NCBI GenBank assembly: GCA_024742705.1
Contig: JANSXZ010000025.1
Location: forward strand, 1 to 47,657
Origin: Paracoccaceae bacterium
GTDB lineage: Bacteria > Pseudomonadota > Alphaproteobacteria > Rhodobacterales > Rhodobacteraceae
DNA length: 47,657 nucleotides
Direction of reading: 5' to 3'
The position numbers were made by a program, and so were the translations under genes. Below, in pieces: positions 32,458-41,880 of this stretch. Position 1 is the first letter of the stretch. Every line of letters starts with the position of its first letter. The notes beneath the pieces were generated by a model. That model was not told the DNA's origin, made no database searches, and saw only the letters and a list, made by a program, of their open reading frames with translations.

Positions 32458-33554
32458 GCGCGCGTGACGCCATCGCCATCTGGCGCGCCGGCACCGGCGC
32501 CGTCGACGGCCATGCCGCGGTCGCGCGTGCGGCGGCCGGCCTGCAACGCCCCGATCGCATCCTCGCCGTGGGCAAGGCCGCCGGCGCGATGACGCGCGCG
32601 GCGCTGGACAGCTTCGGACAGGTGCCCGCGCTGGTGGTGACAAAGGACGGCCACGGCGCCGGCCTGCCAGATGGCGTGCAGCTGATCGAGGCATCGCATC
32701 CCGTGCCCGACGCCCGGTCGCTGACGGGCGGGCGCGCGCTGCGCGAGGCAACAGCCGGCATGGCGCCGGGCAGCCGCCTGTTGCTGCTGGTGTCGGGCGG
32801 AGCGTCGGCGCTGGCCGAGGATCTGGTGCCGGGACACGGGCTCGGGGATCTGACCGCGCTGAACCGCGAGATGCTGGCCGCCGGCCTGGACATCGGCGCG
32901 ATGAACGCCCGGCGGCGAAAGATCTCGCGGATCAAGGGCGGTGGCCTGCTGGGCCATTTCCATGGCGCTGCGGCGGATGTTCTGGCGATATCGGATGTGC
33001 CGCGTGACGACATATCGGTGATCGGGTCGGGCATCGGCGCGGCGCCGGACGCACCCGGCTTTGCCTATGCGTGCCGGATCGTCGCTTCGAACGCCGTGGC
33101 GCGCGATGCGGCAGCGGCGGCGGCGCGGGATCTCGGGCACAAGGTGCTGGAGAACGCCGAAACGCTCTATGACGAGGTGACGGCGCTGGCCGCGCGGATC
33201 GGTCCGGCGCTTGCCGCGATGCCGCGCGGGGCGATCGTGCTGGGCGGAGAACCAACGGTGGTTCTGCCCGACCGGCCCGGTCGCGGCGGGCGCAACCAGG
33301 CGCTGGCGCTGGCGCTGGCGGAACATATCGCAGGGTGTGACGGTCTGACCGTGGTGGTCGCCGGCACCGACGGATCGGACGGGCCGACCGATGCGGCGGG
33401 GGCGGTCGTGAACGGCCGAACATGGGCGGCCGGAGCCGCCGATGCGCTGGCCCGCGCCGACAGCGGGCGGTTTCTCGATACTCGCGACGCGCTGCTGCGG
33501 ACCGGGCCGACAGGCACCAACGTGATGGATCTGCTGGTAGCGTTGCGCGCTTGA
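32454..33554 (+). CDS. Glycerate 2-kinase / MOFRL-family protein
   Basis: This 366-residue protein has the MOFRL-family glycerate kinase layout. It carries [11 protein letters not shown] near the start, [11 protein letters not shown] (nucleotide-binding glycine loop), [16 protein letters not shown], and the C-terminal [17 protein letters not shown]. Such enzymes phosphorylate D-glycerate to 2-phosphoglycerate; some members have been annotated as hydroxypyruvate reductases. The ATG overlaps the dtd stop as ATGA. It is slightly shorter than the family's usual 400 or more residues. Confidence 0.9.
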   Translation: MSARDAIAIWRAGTGAVDGHAAVARAAAGLQRPDRILAVGKAAGAMTRAALDSFGQVPALVVTKDGHGAGLPDGVQLIEASHPVPDARSLTGGRALREATAGMAPGSRLLLLVSGGASALAEDLVPGHGLGDLTALNREMLAAGLDIGAMNARRRKISRIKGGGLLGHFHGAAADVLAISDVPRDDISVIGSGIGAAPDAPGFAYACRIVASNAVARDAAAAAARDLGHKVLENAETLYDEVTALAARIGPALAAMPRGAIVLGGEPTVVLPDRPGRGGRNQALALALAEHIAGCDGLTVVVAGTDGSDGPTDAAGAVVNGRTWAAGAADALARADSGRFLDTRDALLRTGPTGTNVMDLLVALRA

Positions 33555-33586
33555 CAGCAAGGGGCACTGGCGCGGATGCTCGCGCG

Positions 33587-35587
33587 ATGACCCATTTGCC
33601 CAACGCCCTGCGCGAGATCACCGAAACCCCGGACATGGGGATCGTCCTTTCGGATGGCCTGCGCCTTTCGGCGCGGGTCTGGATGCCGGCCGATGCCACC
33701 GACGATCCGGTGCCGGCGATCCTGGAATACCTGCCCTACCGCAAACGCGATGGCACCTGCGCGCGCGACGCGCTGACCCACCCCTGGTTCGCGCGGCGCG
33801 GATATGCCTGCGTGCGGGTCGACATTCGCGGCAACGGCGACAGCGAAGGCCTGATGGAGGATGAATACACCGCCCGCGAACTGGCCGACGGCGCCGAGGT
33901 GGTGGCCTGGCTGGCCCGCCAGCCGTGGTGCAGCGGCACGGTCGGGATGATGGGGATCAGCTGGGGTGGCTTCAACGGGCTTCAGGTTGCCGCGCTGGCG
34001 CCGCCGGCGCTGAAGGCGGTGATCACGCTGTGTTCCACGGTGGACCGGTTTGCCGACGACATCCACTACAAGGGCGGCTGCCTTCTGAACGAGAACCTCG
34101 GCTGGGGCGCCACGATGTGGTCGTACTCGAGCCGCGCGCCCGATCCGGCGCTGCGCCCCGACGACTGGCGCGCCATGTGGCACGAGCGCCTTGAGGCCGA
34201 GCCATTCCTGCCCTCGGTCTGGCTGCGCCATCAACGCCGCGACGCCTATTGGCGGCACGGATCGGTCTGCGAGGATTACACCGCGATCCGCGCAAAGGTT
34301 CTGGCGGTGGGCGGCTGGGGCGACGCATACAAGAACGCGGTGCCCGCGCTGGCCGCGGCGCTGCCCGATGCAAAGGGGATCATCGGCCCCTGGGTGCACA
34401 AGTATCCGCATTTCGCGGTGCCCGAACCGCGCATCGGCTTCCTTCAGGAGGCTCTGCGGTGGTGGGACCGCTGGCTCAAGGGTGCCGACACCGGCGTCGA
34501 ATCCGATCCCGACATGCGCATCTATCTGATGGACGGGGTGCGCCCGGCCACATGGTACACCGAACGCGCGGGGCGCTGGATCACCGACGAATCGTCCGCG
34601 CCCGCGCCGGTGCACGAATGGCCCCTGGCGCCCGGCCGGCTGGGCGGGTCGGCCGCGCCGCTGGAAACCCGCATCGCATCGCCGCAGGACTGTGGCGCGG
34701 CGGCGGGCGAATATTGCGCGATCTGGCTGGGGCCCGAGATGCCGGGCGACCAACGCGCCGACGATGCGCGCTCGGCCTGTTTCGACAGCGCTCCGCTGGC
34801 CGGCCCGCATGATATCGTGGGCGCGCCCCGCCTGCGGCTGCGGCTGCGGACGGACCGCGCGCAGGCCCAGATCGCGGTGCGGCTGTGCCATGTGCATCCC
34901 GATGGCGCGTCCACGCGGATCACCTACGGGGTGCTGAACCTCAGCCACCGCGACGGATCTGCCGATCCGCAGCCGATGCAACCGGACACGCCCACCGACA
35001 TCGCCGTGCGGCTTGATCATATCGCCTATCGGGTGCCCGCCGGGCACAGGCTGCGCATCGCGGTATCCTCGGCCTATTGGCCGCTGATCTGGCCAGCGCC
35101 CGACGCGGCCAGCCTGACCTTGCTGAACGGCGCTCTGGAATTGCCGCTGCGCGATGGCGCCGACAGCACGGCCGGCGACGAATGGACATTCGCCCCGCCC
35201 GATGCCGACATGCCCTGGGCCGCCGAAGAATTGCGCCCCGAACACCATGTGCGGCGCAGCGAAACCGACCTGACCACCGGCATCGTCAGCCTGATCGTCG
35301 AGGACGACTTCGGCATGCAGCGCGACCGCGATCACGGGCTGATCGCCGGATCGAAAGCCCGCGAACGCTGGAGCATCCACCCCGACGATCCGCTTTCGGC
35401 GCGCGGCGCGTGCCACTGGACAGACGAATTGACGCGCGCGGACATAAAACTGCGCACCGAAACCCGCTGCGAAATGTGGGCGGATGCCACCCGGTTTCAC
35501 ATGACTGCAACGTTGACGGCCTACGAAAACGACGTGCAGGTGCACCACCGGCAAATCTCGGACTCGGTTCCGCGGGACCATCTCTAG
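33587..35587 (+). CDS. CocE/NonD-family serine hydrolase (X-Pro dipeptidyl peptidase fold)
   Basis: This 666-residue alpha/beta hydrolase belongs to the peptidase S15/CocE group. The nucleophile Ser125 lies in GISWGG, followed by an insert domain and a C-terminal jelly-roll domain (from about residue 345). Members hydrolyse esters, amides or X-Pro peptides. There is no signal peptide, so it acts in the cytoplasm. It is 32 bases after the glycerate kinase and 112 bases before a peptide-type ABC transporter, which makes a link to imported peptides or acylated compounds plausible. The start at 33587 follows GCGCG with a weak ribosome-binding site. Confidence 0.9.
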   Translation: MTHLPNALREITETPDMGIVLSDGLRLSARVWMPADATDDPVPAILEYLPYRKRDGTCARDALTHPWFARRGYACVRVDIRGNGDSEGLMEDEYTARELADGAEVVAWLARQPWCSGTVGMMGISWGGFNGLQVAALAPPALKAVITLCSTVDRFADDIHYKGGCLLNENLGWGATMWSYSSRAPDPALRPDDWRAMWHERLEAEPFLPSVWLRHQRRDAYWRHGSVCEDYTAIRAKVLAVGGWGDAYKNAVPALAAALPDAKGIIGPWVHKYPHFAVPEPRIGFLQEALRWWDRWLKGADTGVESDPDMRIYLMDGVRPATWYTERAGRWITDESSAPAPVHEWPLAPGRLGGSAAPLETRIASPQDCGAAAGEYCAIWLGPEMPGDQRADDARSACFDSAPLAGPHDIVGAPRLRLRLRTDRAQAQIAVRLCHVHPDGASTRITYGVLNLSHRDGSADPQPMQPDTPTDIAVRLDHIAYRVPAGHRLRIAVSSAYWPLIWPAPDAASLTLLNGALELPLRDGADSTAGDEWTFAPPDADMPWAAEELRPEHHVRRSETDLTTGIVSLIVEDDFGMQRDRDHGLIAGSKARERWSIHPDDPLSARGACHWTDELTRADIKLRTETRCEMWADATRFHMTATLTAYENDVQVHHRQISDSVPRDHL

Positions 35588-35699
35588 ACGTGGTTCGCGG
35601 CCTTTGGGTCTTGCAGGGGGTGGACAAATGCGCAATCCTTGACGCAGAAATCAATAAAAACTGCGGAGCACCGCAAAAAATCCGACTGGGAGAAGACAG

Positions 35700-37295
35700 A
35701 TGAACGATCAGATCAACCACCTTGCCAAGCGCGTAACGCTGGGCAAGATGACGCGGCGGGAATTCATGGGCCGTGCCGCGGCTCTGGGCGTCGCCACCGC
35801 CACCGCCAGCAGCATCTTCGCCGAAGCCGCGCGCGCACAGGCGCCAAAGGCCGGCGGCGTGTACAAGATGGGCGTGCAGGGCGGCGAAAGCACCAACACG
35901 CAGGATCCCGCCAGCTGGGCATCGGATGTGCCGATCGCGGCTGGTCGCGCCTGGGGTGAGCCGCTGGTCGAAGTCGGGCCCGACGGCACGCTGGGCGGCC
36001 TGGTCGCGGAAAGCTGGGAAGGCTCGTCCGACGCGCGGACCTGGCGTTTCAAGGTGCGCAACGGGATCGAATTCTCGAACGGCAAGACCGTGACAGCCGA
36101 AGACGTGATGCGCACCATCGCGCGCCACACCAACGAAGATTCCAAATCCGGCGCGCTTGGCATCGTCAAGGGCATCGAGGAAATGCGCGTTGACGGCGAT
36201 GTCTTCGAACTGAAGCTGGGCGTCGGCAACGCCGACATGCCCTACCTGATGGCCGATTACCACCTGATGATCCAGCCCGACGGCGGCTTTGACGCGCCTG
36301 CGGCCGCGATCGGCACCGGTGCCTACAGCCTGGTCAGCGACGAACCCGGCGTTCGCATGGCCCTGACCCGGAACCCCAACTACTGGGGTGGCGATCAGTC
36401 CGAGGTGGCGCATTACGACGAAGTCGAGGTGATCACCCTGAACGACGCGACCGCACGCACCGCGGCGCTCCAGTCGGGCCAGGTGGATTCGATCAACCGG
36501 GTCGAACCGAAGATTGCCCAGCTTCTGGATCGCGCGCCCACCCTGAGCGTGCGCAACGTGTCGGGCCGCGGCCACTATGTGTTCATCATGCACATCGACA
36601 CCGCCCCCTTCGACAATCTCGACCTGCGGCTGGCGCTGAAATACGCGATCAACCGTCAGGAGATGGTCGACAAGATCCTGCGCGGCTATGGCGGTGTTGG
36701 CAACGACATGCCGATCAACGCGGCCTACCCGCTGTTCGACAACACCATTCCGCAGCGCAGCTACGATCCCGCGCTGGCCGCCGAACACTACAAGAAATCC
36801 GGCCATGACGGATCGCCCATCATCCTGCGCGTCGCCGATGGCGCCTTCCCCGGCGCCGTCGATGCCGCCGCCCTGTTCCAGCAGTCGGCGCAGGCCGCCG
36901 GTATCCCGCTGGAAATCAAGCGCGAGCCGAACGATGGCTACTGGTCGGAAGTCTGGAACAAGCAACCGTTCTGCGCCTCCTACTGGGGCGGGCGTCCGGT
37001 GCAGGACCAGATGTATTCGACCGCCTACCTGTCGACCGCCGATTGGAACGACACCCGCTGGAAGCGCGCCGAATTCGATGAACTGCTGATGTCGGCACGC
37101 GCCGAACTGGACGAGGCGAAGCGCAAGGAGACCTATTCCAAGATGGGCCGCATGCTGCGCGACGAAGGCGGCCTGATCCTGCCGATGTTCAACGATTTCA
37201 TCGACGCCGTATCCAACGACGTGATGGGCTGGGAAGGCGATCCGAACGGTCCGCACATGAACTGGTATTCGTTCAAGAAGACCTGGAAAGCGTAA
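35700..37295 (+). CDS. Peptide/opine-type ABC transporter substrate-binding protein with Tat signal
   Basis: This 531-residue periplasmic protein (SBP family 5) has a twin-arginine signal (TRREFMG, Arg19-Arg20), with likely cleavage after ARA46. Typical family blocks follow, such as GLVAESWEGSSDARTWRFKVRNGIEF and YYKKSGHD. Family 5 proteins bind oligopeptides, nickel or opines. Tat export means it folds before export and may carry a cofactor or need early folding. A GGGAGAAG ribosome-binding site precedes the ATG. It heads a four-gene importer operon; the substrate is unknown. Confidence 0.94.
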   Translation: MNDQINHLAKRVTLGKMTRREFMGRAAALGVATATASSIFAEAARAQAPKAGGVYKMGVQGGESTNTQDPASWASDVPIAAGRAWGEPLVEVGPDGTLGGLVAESWEGSSDARTWRFKVRNGIEFSNGKTVTAEDVMRTIARHTNEDSKSGALGIVKGIEEMRVDGDVFELKLGVGNADMPYLMADYHLMIQPDGGFDAPAAAIGTGAYSLVSDEPGVRMALTRNPNYWGGDQSEVAHYDEVEVITLNDATARTAALQSGQVDSINRVEPKIAQLLDRAPTLSVRNVSGRGHYVFIMHIDTAPFDNLDLRLALKYAINRQEMVDKILRGYGGVGNDMPINAAYPLFDNTIPQRSYDPALAAEHYKKSGHDGSPIILRVADGAFPGAVDAAALFQQSAQAAGIPLEIKREPNDGYWSEVWNKQPFCASYWGGRPVQDQMYSTAYLSTADWNDTRWKRAEFDELLMSARAELDEAKRKETYSKMGRMLRDEGGLILPMFNDFIDAVSNDVMGWEGDPNGPHMNWYSFKKTWKA

Positions 37296-37307
37296 GGCTT
37301 TCCGCGG

Positions 37308-38264
37308 ATGCATCCGGTCTTGAAACTGGTGGCTCAGCGCATCGCGCTGAGCACCCTTCTCCTGCTGGCCGCCTCGGTCCTGATTTTCGTCGGCACGACC
37401 ATTCTGCCCGGCGACGTGGCACAGCAGATCCTCGGCCAGTCGGCCACACCCGAAAGCCTCGCGAACCTGCGCGCCGAACTGGGCCTGAACGATCCGGCGG
37501 TCACGCGCTACCTGGCCTGGCTGGGCGCTGCGCTGCAGGGCGATCTGGGAACCGCGCTGACCAATGGCCGCGACATCGCCGAAAGTCTGGGCCAGAGACT
37601 GGGCAACACGATGTTCCTGGCCTTCTGGGCCGCGGTCATCTCGGTGCCGCTGGCGATCTTCCTGGGGCTGCTCGCGGTGCGCTTCCGCGACCGCTGGCCC
37701 GACAAGCTGATTTCCGGCGTGACCCTCGCCTCGATATCGATACCCGAATTCCTGATCGGCTATGTGCTGATGTACTTCTTTGCCGTGAAACTCGGCTGGG
37801 CCCCATCCGTGGCCATGATAAACGACAGCATGAGCGTCTGGCAAAAGCTCAACGCCATCGCGCTTCCGGTGGGCGTTCTCACCCTGGTGGTGCTGGCGCA
37901 CATGATGCGCATGACCCGTGCCGCCATCCTGAACGTCATGCAGTCGGCCTACATCGAAACCGCCGAACTGAAGGGCCTGTCCACCTTTTCGGTGATCCGC
38001 CGGCACGCTTTTCCAAACGCTGTCGCGCCGATCGTGAACGTGGTGATGCTGAACCTCGCCTACCTGGTGGTCGGCGTCGTGGTGATCGAGGTGGTTTTCG
38101 TCTACCCCGGCATGGGCCAGTACCTGGTCGATCATGTGGCCAAACGCGACGTCCCCGTGGTGCAGGCCTGCGGTCTGGTCTTTGCCGCCGTCTATATCGG
38201 CCTGAACATGATCGCCGACATCGTCTCCATTCTCGCCAATCCGCGCCTGAGGCACCCCAAGTGA
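37308..38264 (+). CDS. ABC transporter permease, DppB type
   Basis: This 318-residue protein has six predicted membrane helices and the EAA-loop (ETAELKGLSTFSVIRRHAFPNA), where the ATPase docks. The C-terminal VVGVVVIEVVFVYPGMG is typical of DppB/OppB proteins. It pairs with the DppC-type permease to form the channel. It starts 12 bases after the binding-protein stop and is separated from the next gene by 88 bases. Confidence 0.95.
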   Translation: MHPVLKLVAQRIALSTLLLLAASVLIFVGTTILPGDVAQQILGQSATPESLANLRAELGLNDPAVTRYLAWLGAALQGDLGTALTNGRDIAESLGQRLGNTMFLAFWAAVISVPLAIFLGLLAVRFRDRWPDKLISGVTLASISIPEFLIGYVLMYFFAVKLGWAPSVAMINDSMSVWQKLNAIALPVGVLTLVVLAHMMRMTRAAILNVMQSAYIETAELKGLSTFSVIRRHAFPNAVAPIVNVVMLNLAYLVVGVVVIEVVFVYPGMGQYLVDHVAKRDVPVVQACGLVFAAVYIGLNMIADIVSILANPRLRHPK

Positions 38265-38352
38265 TCGGGCCGTCCGCACTCCCCGCCCCGCTGCAAAACA
38301 CCGCTGGCGCCGACACCGCGGCGGCACCGCATGACACAGCCGAGGCCACACA

Positions 38353-39165
38353 ATGAGAATCCCTCTCGCCGCTCTCATCGGGCTCTTCTTCACAGCGCTT
38401 TACTTCCTCATGGCGATCTTCGCGCCGCTGATCGCACCCTACGGCATGGCCGAGATCGTCGGTGACGTCTGGGAGCCTTCATCCTCCCGCTTTCTGCTGG
38501 GCACCGACAGCATCGGCCGCGACCTGCTCAGCCGCATGATCTACGGCGGACGCACGACGATCTGGATCGCCACGATGGCCACGGCCCTCAGCTTCATCAC
38601 CGGATCGGTCCTGGCATTCCTGGCGGCGGTCACCGGCGGATGGGTCGATCAGGCGCTGTCGCGCTTCGTCGACCTGATCATGTCGATCCCCTCGCTCATC
38701 TTCGCGCTCGTGGTGCTTTCGGTGATGCCCGTCACCGTGACCGTTCTGATCGTGGTCATGGGGCTGCTCGACGCAACCCGCGTCTACCGCCTCGCCCGCG
38801 CCGTGGCCGTCGACATCACCGTCATGGATTACGTCGAAGCGGCCCGCCTGCGCGGCGAAAAGACCATGTGGATCATTTTCCGGGAAATCCTGCCCAACGC
38901 GCTGTCGCCACTGATCGCGGAAATGGGCCTGCGCTTCATCTTCATGGTGCTCTTCGTCTCCACCCTCTCGTTCCTCGGCCTTGGCGTGCAGCCACCGCAG
39001 GCCGACTGGGGCGGCATCGTGAAGGAAAACAAGGAAGGCATCGTCTATGGCATTCCCGCGGCCCTCGTGCCCGCCTTCGCCATCGCCACCCTCGCCATCT
39101 CGGTAAACCTTGTCGCCGACTGGATCCTGAACCGTACCACCTCCCTGAAAGGCGGCCGCGGATGA
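38353..39165 (+). CDS. ABC transporter permease, DppC type
   Basis: This 270-residue protein has six predicted membrane helices. It has the DppC start FFTALYFLMAIFAPLIAPYG, the HLLGTDxxGRD-like motif (LLGTDSIGRDLLSRMIYGGR) and the EAA-loop EAARLRGEKTMWIIFREILPNA. It forms the second half of the importer channel. The ATG at 38353 has no obvious strong ribosome-binding site. The following 88 bases contain repeat copy E before the ATPase gene. Confidence 0.95.
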   Translation: MRIPLAALIGLFFTALYFLMAIFAPLIAPYGMAEIVGDVWEPSSSRFLLGTDSIGRDLLSRMIYGGRTTIWIATMATALSFITGSVLAFLAAVTGGWVDQALSRFVDLIMSIPSLIFALVVLSVMPVTVTVLIVVMGLLDATRVYRLARAVAVDITVMDYVEAARLRGEKTMWIIFREILPNALSPLIAEMGLRFIFMVLFVSTLSFLGLGVQPPQADWGGIVKENKEGIVYGIPAALVPAFAIATLAISVNLVADWILNRTTSLKGGRG

Positions 39166-39180
39166 CCCGCCCCGCTTCAT

Positions 39181-39245
39181 TGTTCCCGAAATACTCCCGG
39201 GGGTCCGGGGGCGGCGCCCCCGGCCTCGTCGGCCGTCCCGGAGGC
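39181..39245 (+). repeat. Dispersed repeat, copy E, inside the ABC operon
   Basis: The left part CCCGAAATACTCCCGGGGGTCC resembles the repeat core, followed by a hairpin CCGGGGGC-GGC-GCCCCCGG (39205-39223) and then GTCCCGGAGGCTT. It lies between the second permease gene and the ATPase gene. The terminal GGAGG (39240-39244) is 9 bases before the ATPase ATG and probably serves as its ribosome-binding site. The hairpin may reduce or separate ATPase expression. Confidence 0.6.
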
Positions 39246-39253
39246 TTGACCCA

Positions 39254-40891
39254 ATGACAGACCCCCTGCTCAAGGTGCGCGGCCTTAAAATCGGCGCAAC
39301 GATCTATCCACCGGGCGAAAAACCCCGCGACATCGAAATCGTCCACGGCGTCGATTTCGATCTGGCGCCAGGCAAGGTCCTGGGGCTGATCGGTGAAAGC
39401 GGCGCCGGAAAGTCGACAATCGGCCTCTCTTCGATGGCCTATGGGCGCGGCGGCGTGGAAATCACCGGCGGCGAGGTCTGGGTCAACGGCCGCGACATCC
39501 TGAAATCGCGGCTGCGCGACGTGCGTGCGCTGCGCGGTGGCGAAGTGACCTATGTCTCGCAATCCGCCGCCGCCTCGTTCAACCCTGCCAAGAAGATCAT
39601 GGAACAGGTCATCGAGGCCGCCGTCGGCCACGGCAAGTTCTCGCGCAGGGACGCCGAGGAGCGCGCCGTCGGGCTGTTCCGCAAACTCGGCCTGCCCGAA
39701 CCGGAAACCATCGGCAATCGCTACCCCCATCAGGTTTCGGGCGGGCAGTTGCAAAGGTGCATGACCGCGCTGGCGCTGTGTCCCGAACCCGATCTGGTGG
39801 TGTTTGACGAACCCACGACCGCGCTGGATGTCACCACCCAGATCGACGTGCTGGCCGCCATCAAGGAGGCGATCCGCGACACTGGCGTCGCCGCGCTCTA
39901 CATCACCCATGATCTCGCGGTCGTGGCCCAGGTCAGCGACGACATCATGGTGCTGCGCATGGGCGAAACCGTCGAGTATGGCCCCGTCGATCAGATCATC
40001 AACGCCCCGCAACAGGATTACACCCGCGCGCTGGTCTCTGTCCGGTCGATCCGGCACGAGGAAAAATCGCCCGGCACCGATCCGGTGCTGCGCGTCGGCA
40101 GCGTGACCGCGCGCTACAAGGGCACCGCCTTCGACGTTCTGCACGACGTCAACGTCGAACTGCACCCGGGCCAGACCCTGGCCGTGGTGGGCGAATCGGG
40201 GTCGGGAAAATCCACGCTCGCGCGGGTGATCACCGGGCTGCTGCCGCCATCGGAAGGGCAGATCGATTTTGCCGGTCGTGTTCTGTCGCCGGATCTGAAA
40301 GGCCGCAGCATCGAAGATCTGCGCGAATTGCAGATGATCTACCAGATGGCGGATGTGGCGATGAACCCACGTCAGACCGTGGGCACGATCATCGGCCGTC
40401 CGCTGGAGTTCTATTTCGGCCTGCGCGGCGCGGAAAAGCAAAAGCGCATCAAGGAACTGCTCGACGAAATCGAGATGGGCGACGGCTTTATCGATCGCTA
40501 CCCCGCCGAGCTTTCGGGCGGGCAGAAACAGAGGGTCTGCATCGCGCGGGCGCTGGCCGCCAAACCCCGGATGATCATCTGTGACGAGGTGACATCGGCG
40601 CTCGATCCGCTGGTGGCCGATGGCATCCTGAAACTGCTGCTCGAACTCCAAAAGATCGAGGACGTGGCCTATCTGTTCATCACCCACGATCTGGCAACCG
40701 TTCGGGCCATCGCCGACAGCATCGCCGTGATGCATCGCGGCAAGGTCGTGCGCTATGGCCCCAAGAGCAAGGTTCTGGCGCCACCGTTCGACGACTATAC
40801 CGATCTCTTGCTCAGTTCGGTCCCCGAGATGAAGCTGGGCTGGCTGGAAGACGTGATCGCCAACCGCCGCATGGAGAGCGCGGGCAACTGA
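39254..40891 (+). CDS. ABC transporter ATP-binding protein with two fused ATPase domains (DppD-DppF type)
   Basis: This 545-residue protein contains two complete ATPase domains. Domain 1 has Walker A GESGAGKST (residues 47-55) and signature VSGGQLQR (about 161-168). Domain 2 has Walker A GESGSGKST (313-321) and LSGGQKQR (420-427). Each has a DEPT/DEVTSALD Walker B region. The two halves energise the paired permeases, replacing separate DppD and DppF subunits. The first domain's signature has Leu-Gln in the position usually Gln-Gln/Lys-Gln. Its ribosome-binding site lies in repeat copy E. It is the last gene of the operon. Confidence 0.95.
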   Translation: MTDPLLKVRGLKIGATIYPPGEKPRDIEIVHGVDFDLAPGKVLGLIGESGAGKSTIGLSSMAYGRGGVEITGGEVWVNGRDILKSRLRDVRALRGGEVTYVSQSAAASFNPAKKIMEQVIEAAVGHGKFSRRDAEERAVGLFRKLGLPEPETIGNRYPHQVSGGQLQRCMTALALCPEPDLVVFDEPTTALDVTTQIDVLAAIKEAIRDTGVAALYITHDLAVVAQVSDDIMVLRMGETVEYGPVDQIINAPQQDYTRALVSVRSIRHEEKSPGTDPVLRVGSVTARYKGTAFDVLHDVNVELHPGQTLAVVGESGSGKSTLARVITGLLPPSEGQIDFAGRVLSPDLKGRSIEDLRELQMIYQMADVAMNPRQTVGTIIGRPLEFYFGLRGAEKQKRIKELLDEIEMGDGFIDRYPAELSGGQKQRVCIARALAAKPRMIICDEVTSALDPLVADGILKLLLELQKIEDVAYLFITHDLATVRAIADSIAVMHRGKVVRYGPKSKVLAPPFDDYTDLLLSSVPEMKLGWLEDVIANRRMESAGN

Positions 40892-40923
40892 TCCGCCCGC
40901 GCCCCGCACCGGCGGCGCGGCTT

Positions 40924-41880
40924 TCAGCCTTCGTAGGGCCAGCGGTCCTCGGACAGGGCGGCGATGGCTTGCACGATCCGGCCGAAACTGTCACCGGCGC
41001 GGCGCGACATATTGCGCGCCCGCAGATAGGCATGCACCAGACCGTCTTCACGGATCCAGTGGGCGCGCCCGCCGGCCCCGGTGATGCGAGCACAATAGAT
41101 ATCGCCATCGTCGCACAGCGGATCGCATTCCGCTGAAACAACCACGGTCGGTGGCAGGCCGCTGAAATCGCTGTCGGCCAGCGGCAGGAACGTCGGATCG
41201 GCGGTGACATCGGCAATCCCGGCATCGCCGGCGCGCAGCTTCTGATAGAACGCCAGATCGCTCAGCGTCAGGCCCGGCGCTTCGGCATGGGCGACATACG
41301 AGCCGCGCGTCACATCGCCCCCAAGCCCGGGGTATATCAGCACCTGGCCGCAAAGCGGCACCTTGGAATCGCGTCGGTTGTGCTGTGCCAGTGCCGCCGC
41401 CAGGTTGCCGCCGGCGCTGTCGCCGACCAGGATGAACCGGTTGTCCGGCCATGTCGCGGCTGCCCATCGGGCCGCCTCGCGCGCATCGTGAAAGGCCGCC
41501 GGATGCGGATGCTCGGGGCAAAGCCGATAGTCCACGGCCACCACCCGCAGCCCGGTCCGGTCGCAGATTTCGGCGCAGATGTCGTCGTGGCTGTCCAACC
41601 CGCCCACGACGAAGCCGCCGCCGTGAAAGTAGATCACGGAAACCTTGCAGGGGCCCTTTTCATAGATCCGGCAGGGCACATTGCCCGCCGTCTCATCGCG
41701 CACCTGCACTGACGCGGGGCGTGGCTGTCGGAACGCGGCGCACATGTCGTCGTAGACCCGGCGTTGATCCGCAATCGTAAGCTTCACCGCATCCGGCGGA
41801 TAGAACGTATCGGAGCGGGCCAGGAAGGCCCGCACCTCGTTGTCCAGAAGCTGGGCGTAATCCGCGGTCAAGCGGCCCAT
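40924..41880 (-). CDS. Hormone-sensitive lipase-type alpha/beta hydrolase
   Basis: This 318-residue esterase has the HSL oxyanion motif HGGG (His86 to Gly89), the nucleophile Ser155 in GDSAGG, Asp in SAECDPLCDDG and His in DGLVHAYL. It hydrolyses short- or medium-chain esters or lactones in the cytoplasm. The ATG at 41880 overlaps the acyl-CoA synthetase stop by 13 bases, suggesting co-expression and a joint role in releasing and activating an acid. The natural substrate is unknown. Confidence 0.92.
   Translation of the reverse strand: MGRLTADYAQLLDNEVRAFLARSDTFYPPDAVKLTIADQRRVYDDMCAAFRQPRPASVQVRDETAGNVPCRIYEKGPCKVSVIYFHGGGFVVGGLDSHDDICAEICDRTGLRVVAVDYRLCPEHPHPAAFHDAREAARWAAATWPDNRFILVGDSAGGNLAAALAQHNRRDSKVPLCGQVLIYPGLGGDVTRGSYVAHAEAPGLTLSDLAFYQKLRAGDAGIADVTADPTFLPLADSDFSGLPPTVVVSAECDPLCDDGDIYCARITGAGGRAHWIREDGLVHAYLRARNMSRRAGDSFGRIVQAIAALSEDRWPYEG

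Noticed and set aside
33167..35635. An 822-codon open frame on the minus strand
   Set aside because: It is the shadow of the glycerate-kinase and CocE genes, with no recognisable domain.
35286..38393. A 1035-codon open frame on the minus strand
   Set aside because: It is antisense to the CocE hydrolase end, the binding protein and the permease. The translation is rich in His, Arg, Gly and Asp with no family; long antisense frames are expected at this GC content.
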